From Orobanche coerulescens (taxonomy: Eukaryota; Streptophyta; Magnoliopsida; Lamiales; Orobanchaceae): 64,000 nucleotides of DNA. This document shows, one piece after another, positions 58,520 through 64,000 of this stretch; positions within the stretch are counted from its first letter, which is position 1, and the number at the start of each line of letters is the position of its first letter. A model generated the notes under the pieces. It did not search any database, was not told the DNA's origin, and saw only the letters and a list, made by a program, of their open reading frames with translations. The stretch lies in NCBI GenBank assembly GCA_033398695.1, contig CM065804.1, forward strand, positions 119,903,501 through 119,967,500, in the 5' to 3' direction. Position numbers and translations under genes: made by a program.

Positions 58520-59689
58520 ATCAGCCTGGGCAGAGGATGTGGAACCGCGTTTTTAGCCGTTAGGATTAACTTTTTGCAGTCAGTCATCTGTGACTGTACT
58601 CTATATGTGTTGTCTAGTGATGACAACTGTTTTGTGTGAATGTGTGTTGTGACTTTTCGTCGCGCTAGGAGATAATTGATTTTGCTCAGTGAGTTGTTAA
58701 ATTATGTCTGCTGTGTGTGTGTGTTCGAAAATGTTTTCCTGAAACATTCATAAGTTTGTGCAAGTTGCGGAAATCAATTTTTGAAACTAATTTGACGTTG
58801 CAATTAATTCGGCGGCTTCGTATGAACTTTGGAAATTGTTTGAAATTTGCGAGCCGCCCTAGGATTCTCAAATAAAACCTCGACGGTATTGAAAGAGTTG
58901 TTTTAAAGTACCTTGAATATTTTGTAAAATGTTACCGTCGTTGATTCTTGTGTAGTGTTGGGAGAATTTTCGGAAATGACTTTTAACGTACTATTGTATT
59001 TTCGAATAATTCGAGTATATGATTTTCAAAAATATTTCACACAATTTTTTTTTCAAAAACCAATACGATTTTTTATTTTCAAAAATATATAGTGAAAGAT
59101 GAAAAATCTCACTCGATTTAAAGTTCAAACTCGGATTTGGAAATGTTAGAGTATGTAAGAATGGTTTGATGATCTTGCATGGTTAACTTGTTGGTTGTTA
59201 ACGGTGATGATGATGCGTAGAGGCATGACGATTTTGATAACGCCGGTTACACAGAATTATTATTTTGGCAAATTATTTCAAATGAGACTGTTAGAGTATG
59301 TTGTTTACAAGTTTTGATGAAACAACCCGAGGTACCAAAAGTACTTTTAAAGTTTATTTTGAATAGCATACAAATCTAAAGATTTTCAAAAGATTTCCTT
59401 TAAAAGGATACCTCGTGGATTTTCTTATCGAGTTATTATTAGTTACCTTATGTGATACGTCGTGCTGAGTTGGTACTTTAGTATAATATTTTGCGAAGTG
59501 GTGCAATCGTATTGAGTGAGAATCCGCTTAGTATGCCGAGGGACAAAGGACGCGACCGTGACCGCGGTACAGTTGGTTATGGAGATTAGATGCGGGACCA
59601 AGAGGATATGGCCGGGAAGGTTGATATTCAACCACTTCATTTTCGTTGTTTAGGTTTCGTGGACGAAACCTCTTTTAAAGGTGATATGA

Positions 59690-60250
59690 TGTAATACCCA
59701 TATTTTTTTTCTTCTTGTTTCCATTTCGTTCGACCATATTGAGGCGATTGTGTTCGTTAATGCTTCTGACCTTGTGTTGTTTCTCACACTGATATTGTTC
59801 CAAATTGATGTGTATATCGTTGTGATCTTTCCAAGTTCGGATCGATTTCTTGTGAACCGTGTTCGAAATTAACACCTCGTGATTCGTACAAGTTTATTGA
59901 TGTCTTGAATTGAGGTGTGAACTTCATAGTTAATCGTTCCTGTTCGATCATTGCTATTTGTTCGTCATTGTACAATCATTATTGTTTGATCTCATAGTCG
60001 TGATTATTGAACATCTGGGCCATTTTGTGATTTCCGTAAGTGTTGGGAAATTGTCTTCGTATTTGATCTTTCAAACCTTTGAGTTACTGGAATTTCATAC
60101 CTTTCAGCGTTGGAATCGTGATTTGATTTTTGTATTGCTCGGTTTTATCAACCGCAGTGATTCATGCTCGTTGCTTTTCGTAAGCATTCTTGCGTATTGA
60201 ATCGGATCGTAGTGGCTTTATACTGCATGGAGTTCTGGTGTGTTGTCGAG
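59690..60250 (+). mobile_element. LTR-start fragment inside A interior
   Basis: TGTAATACCCATATTTT follows GTTTCGTGGACGAAACCTC and AAAGGTGATATGA. The next 500 bases resemble the U3 start of C-type LTRs (GGGCCATTTTGTGATTTCC, CTTCGTATTT). It then runs into the true 3' tract of A without a full LTR. Confidence 0.65.
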
Positions 60251-60307
60251 AGTCGCCTTGCTTTTGTTTTAAGTTTCGGGACGAAACTTATTTTTAGGGG
60301 GGTAGAA

Positions 60308-60732
60308 TGTAATACCCACGATTTTCGTTCCGGTTATTTTGGATTTTTTTTCCGGATATTTCCCGGTTGTCGAGTCCCAGTATTATTTTCTCGACAACAG
60401 ATTTTTGTGCTTATGACCGTAGGTGATGATTTGTTATCCGTTGTTTTCATTTCGGACCGATGATGTTGTCCTCGAGTATTTTGTCGTGTTCATTCCGTGC
60501 GATTTCGGAAAATTGAGTCGTCGAATCATGGTGGTCGGACACTGGCCGGATGAGTGGAGGCACTGGCCGAATGGGTGCAGGCACTGGCCGGGCGGGTGCG
60601 GCAAGAACCGGCGTAGCGCACGCTACGGCCGGAAGCTAGCGCACGCTACGGACAGGAGGCAGCGCACGCTACGGCCGGTTGGCTGCGTGCGCTAGTCGGC
60701 CGAGACAGTAGGGCAGTGGGGTTCTGGACTAG
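60308..60732 (+). mobile_element. Second LTR of element A, cut by B'
   Basis: Starts TGTAATACCCACG and follows 49769-50190. The palindrome array (60614-60694) again has exact 23-bp spacing. B' starts at 60733. Confidence 0.82.
60614..60694 (+). promoter_or_regulatory. Four palindromes at exact 23-bp spacing in A LTR 2
   Basis: Centres 60619, 60642, 60665 and 60688. They have the same register as in A LTR 1, with small base differences (TAGCGC here, TAGTGC there in the first box). Confidence 0.75.
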
Positions 60733-62197
60733 TGTTAGACCCTTAACATGGGTGAATCGCTGGGCTCGGCAGGCGGTCGAGTCGCTGGGCGGACTGTGCC
60801 GACTGGGCGTGGCACGACACTAAGGCACGGGAATGAAAAGTGATTCGGAGGCTTCTTGGTAAGTGTGAGACTTAGCTAAGATATGGAATCAAGACAATCT
60901 CGTGTTACTTTGAAGTTTTGGGCTGGTTCAAGGCTGGAGGCAGGCGAGTGATTCCTCAGCTTTTCAATGGTTACTGCCATCACCAGGGTTTATCCGTCTA
61001 AGCCTATTATAGGGGGGAGGTAGTTACTGAGGGCCATGACCAAGGGGTGACCCAAGGTGCTCTGCCAAGGACTTGGCAAGGTGCTGGGACTTGCCATGAG
61101 ATTGGGTCACGGGTCGATCCAGAGGTGAAATCCGACCCGGATCGGACCGACACGATCAAGCGGACACTTCGGGTGCGGACAAGGCCTGGGCTGTGTGCCT
61201 ACGACCGAGAGGGTCCGTGCGGAACGGACGGACCATGTGCGGACATGTGCGGGCATTGTCGGATCATTGTGGGCAAGACACGGGAATGTGCAAGTGGCTA
61301 TGCACTTGTGCATAAATCTATGGGAATTGACTCGGACTAGGTGGGAACAAGACTTGGGTGCGAGGGAACGCCAGATTTGACGCGCACGAGCTTGGCATTG
61401 ACGGTTCGAGGCGGTTACGAGTCATGGCAGTTGCATAGGGCGGTTATGAGCTAGTTCCAGGCAACGACATGACGGAACGGTTACTTGGAGCGGTTGTGCG
61501 AGAACGGTTCCAAGCGGTTATAAGACATGCGGGGCACATGTCAGCATATGAGCAGTTACTTGGTGGATTGCATGTGCCAGGTGTAGTGCTGGGATCCATC
61601 AGGCCAGTTGCGGGACGGTTACTAGCAAGCGGTTGCGGACGGTTGCGGGATGGTTCCAGAAGACCTTGTACGTGGCAGTACAAGGCAAATGTGGGCAAGT
61701 TGCTCGGAAACTTCTCGGGACAAGTGGCAGGGACGCATGGTGGTCTTTTGCCATGCGTCGACACGTGGAGTGTCAAGCTGAACCTAGCGGTTGGGGTTGC
61801 CAACCAATGTAGTCCTTTGCTTGGGCTATAAATAGGGCATTGTACAATTTTGTAAGAGGTAGAGAACCTGAGAGAGAAGATCGTGAGATCTTTGAGAGTT
61901 GTACAACGAGGCCTTTTCCTTGTATATTTATAGTGCAAATAATATTCAAGGTTGGGGAATTATCCCCGTAATTTGTGTGTGCCTTTACGTGTTTTGATTG
62001 TATTTCGCTGCATACTCCTTCAAACACTAAAGGTGGTCTTGGGCTGTAACTCTAATCATACTAAACACGAGTGCTGTGAGGCAAACACGAGTGTTTGGTG
62101 AGGATCGAAGGCTGACTGGTTGTTGTGCGGACAATCAGTGCCGGCACGGGGTTGAATTTTCGGCGAAAAAATTCTAGTCCAGTTCGGACCCGTGACA
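60733..62197 (+). mobile_element. 5' LTR of B'
   Basis: TGTTAGACCC to CGTGACA, 1465 bp, the reverse complement of B LTRs with scattered changes. TATA TATAAATAGG is at 61827-61836. The MYB-like array is at 61411-61650. Confidence 0.87.
61411..61650 (+). promoter_or_regulatory. Array of CNGTTR (MYB-core-like) words in B' LTR
   Basis: Eleven CGGTTA, CGGTTG, CAGTTA or CAGTTG words, all on the same strand, lie about 180-420 bp upstream of the TATA box. CNGTTR is the plant MYB core consensus. B LTRs keep the same array in mirror orientation. Confidence 0.5.
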
Positions 62198-62248
62198 ATT
62201 TCGTATCGGAGCCCCGTTGGTGGGTTCTGAGGGAAAAGTTGCTGCGAT

Positions 62249-63472
62249 ATGGCACCTCGAGATGCAAGAGATGTGTATCGCAGAGATGAGATCGCGGCTA
62301 TGGACGAGAGGATTCAAAGGTTGGAGACTTTGATGGGGCAACCTCCACCAGTTCCGGTTGTAGCAGCAGTTTTCGAACGGATCTCAATGTTGGAGACCAA
62401 TTTCGAAAAACTCCGTGCTGTGGTGGAAGTACTCCAGAAATCTATGGATGAAATCCCTAATTTCGGGGAAGGAAGGCTCGTTTCGGTTAAAGAATAGATC
62501 AGTTCCGTAAGCGAGGCAGTGGATGTCCGTCTGGGTGCAGTCAAGGACGAATGCAGGTTGTTGAGAATGGCGGTTATTGGCTGTGGGAGTCAAGGGAACT
62601 CGTCATCTTCATCCAGGTTCAAGATGCCCGATCCAAAACCATTTGGCGGCGAGAGAAGCGCCAAAGAATTGGAGAACTTCCTTTAGGACATGGAAACTTA
62701 CTTTCATGCTGCACATGTTCCAAGTGAGGAAAAGGTCTCCATAGCCAGTATGTACCTTACTGGTGACGCCAAGTTGTGGTGGCGTACGCGTCAGTCGGAA
62801 GGCGCAAATGTCGATCGTGAGAAGATTGGTTCGTGAGAAATGTTGAAGCAGGAACTTAAGGAGCAGTTCCTGTCGTGCAACATATCGTGGGTTGCACGTG
62901 AAGCCCTTCGTGAGTTGAGACACAAAGGGACTGTTCGGGAATATGTGAAACGGTTCAGTACGTTGCTGTTGGATGTGAAAGATATGTCGGAAGAGGACAA
63001 GGTGTTCAATTTCATAGCTGGATTACAACCTTGGGCACAAACCGAGTTGAGAAGGCAAGGTGTCAAAGATTTGCAATCTGCCATAGATGCTGCGGATCGG
63101 TTGATGGACTATCGAGTTGGTGGCACAGGCCCGGAACAGGAAAAGAAGGGTACTGGAAAGGGCAAAGGCAAGTTTGATGGTTTTAGAGCTATTAAAGAGA
63201 TAACAGTGCAGGCCGAGGGATCGTCTCAGTCCAATAATGCGGACCGAACGAAGAAGGGATGTTTCATCTGCAGTGGTGACCATCGAATGAGGGATTGCCC
63301 AAAGCGGGGAAGGTTGAATGCTATCTTGTGCGAAGAAAATGGCGACGAGGGTGATACTGAAACTGGTCGGCTTTGGGTAATGCAGTTAATGCATGAAATG
63401 CCGGAAAAGATCCCCAAGAATGCTCGTGGCGAGGCGGATATTGTGAAGCCTCTGGCCACTATGTGGAACTAA
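62249..63472 (+). pseudogene. gag: Gag of B', Ty3/gypsy-like, interrupted by stops
   Basis: It starts MAPRDARDVY at 62249, 52 bases after the LTR. Residues 1-82 are a helical, coiled-coil-like segment (IQRLETLMG, ISMLETNFEKL, VVEVLQKSMDE) that ends in a TAG at 62495. The core follows: PKPFGGERSAKELENF-like sequence near 62625, and YLTGDAKLWWR-like sequence near 62752. The last open stretch, 62840-63472, has VREYVKRFSTLLLDVKDM, FIAGLQPWAQTELRRQGV and a single CCHC knuckle (CFICSGDHRMRDC, X3 before His). This is the capsid and nucleocapsid protein of a gypsy-type element. TAG stops at 62495 and near 62685 and TGA near 62835 break it. No pol is seen before 64000. Confidence 0.85.
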
Positions 63473-64000
63473 TGGTGCTCATCGAGCACCAGGCCAACGG
63501 TGCGATAAATGGTTGGCCGAAGGACTAGTCGGTGCGGGTTTATGGCTGATTTGTCCCGGACGATAGAAGATTCTTGCAGATCGTGGTCTGTTCGTGTCAA
63601 GAGGGTATTGATGCGGCTCAAATGTCGGTTTAAGGTGCGAGGTCGGAAAGTCAAGTTGCTTACATGCATGCAAAGACAACTTGTTGCATTTGGTAGGGAT
63701 GCTATTCGACGACTTGGATCGATACGTGGTTGAGTAAGGATTTGTTTTCCATACGTTCATATGTTGAATATGTATGTTGGTTCCTACAATATTTTTTTTT
63801 CATTTTTGAACTTGGTGTGCAAAGATGGTAGGATGTGTGTTCTGTGTGAAGCACGTCCATATCATGTCTAATTTTGACGAAATGATGGTGTGGATGGTGG
63901 CTAAGGTCCCGATTAGCTTGTTATTTTCAGTCGATTGAGAAGTCCCACCAGTTTCAGTTGGACTGACCATCCGAGCATTGAGAGGATGCTTACAGTTAAT
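63473..64000 (+). other. Non-coding B' interior to the window edge
   Basis: No pol. 63540-63660 matches B 52680-52800 (reverse) and 63800-64000 matches B 52345-52560 (reverse), including GTGGCTAAGGTCCCGATTAG. No gene is visible. Confidence 0.7.

Larger units (their letters stand above)
57498..60307 (+). mobile_element. Interior of element A, no intact gene
   Basis: Altered primer site TTGTATCGGAGC (57502-57513), the GATTAGTATCG...GTGGATGTAAGTCTCC block (57630-57680), a TA microsatellite (58388-58411), a palindrome cluster (58441-58519), a CGACGGTA/TACCGTCG inverted repeat (58881-58940), an LTR-start fragment (59690 onward), and GACGAAAC plus GGGGGGTAGAA before 60308. 59445-59545 resembles C 47625-47720. 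A short GRD-rich stretch near 59545 may be a gag start relic. Confidence 0.75.
60733..64000 (+). mobile_element. Element B' (B family), plus strand, gag-carrying, runs off the window
   Basis: LTR 60733-62197, primer-like TCGTATCGGAGC (62201-62212), gag 62249-63472, then sequence matching B interior to the right edge. If it ended like B, its 3' LTR lies just outside the window. It inserted into LTR A at 60732. Confidence 0.87.

Noticed and set aside
1..64000. Host genes, tRNA or rRNA genes
   Set aside because: No frame outside elements carries a recognisable host domain, and no cloverleaf or rRNA-like stretch was seen; tRNA-like words are 12-base primer sites.

Overview
This window is plant nuclear DNA made almost entirely of nested LTR retrotransposons. 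I found no convincing host gene, rRNA or tRNA. The organism is an angiosperm. The elements use primer sites of the plant initiator-Met tRNA type (TGGTATCRGAGC), one is a Ty1/copia element of Sirevirus type, and several are gag-only elements with Ty3/gypsy-like gag. A eudicot, perhaps an asterid, is likely, but I cannot name the species.

Layout. 1-248 is a fragment of a minus-strand LTR (X), inserted into LTR Z'. 249-4233 is that LTR Z' plus a very short interior. The second Z LTR (4234-4641 and 15656-16009) was split by a complete 11.0 kb Sirevirus-like copia element (4642-15655, target duplication ACATT). From 16010, minus-strand LTR F follows. F is split by element E (16792-31646, target duplication AACAC), a tandem array LTR-gag-LTR-gag-LTR. 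F resumes at 31652 and is cut at 33258 by plus-strand element D (33258-42424, with a truncated second interior to 43101). Element C (43220-49768) follows. Its second LTR is cut by element A (from 49769). The first LTR of A holds a nested minus-strand element B (50307-55200, target duplication CCGAG). The second LTR of A is cut by a plus-strand B-family element (B', 60733 to the window edge) that carries a gag.

How the parts work together. D, E and B' carry only gag (TR-GAG type). Z, B and A have no clear gene, and C has only gag fragments. They would need integrase and reverse transcriptase from autonomous relatives. LTRs Z, F, E, D, C and A look like one superfamily with a common scaffold: TGTAATAYCC start, palindrome boxes spaced 21-24 bp, TATA box, a GT splice-donor-like box, a GAGGCAAGTAT box, a family-specific minisatellite, a G/C stem-loop about 0.39 kb from the end, and a terminal stem-loop beside the primer site. 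Not every family shows every part.

The most interesting signal is the set of phased 12-bp palindromes just upstream of LTR TATA boxes. Three unrelated palindromes (TAGCGCGCGCTA, GTGCCGCGGCAC, GTATTTAAATAC) in different families share nearly the same 21-24 bp spacing. All counts, spacings and identities here were read by eye.
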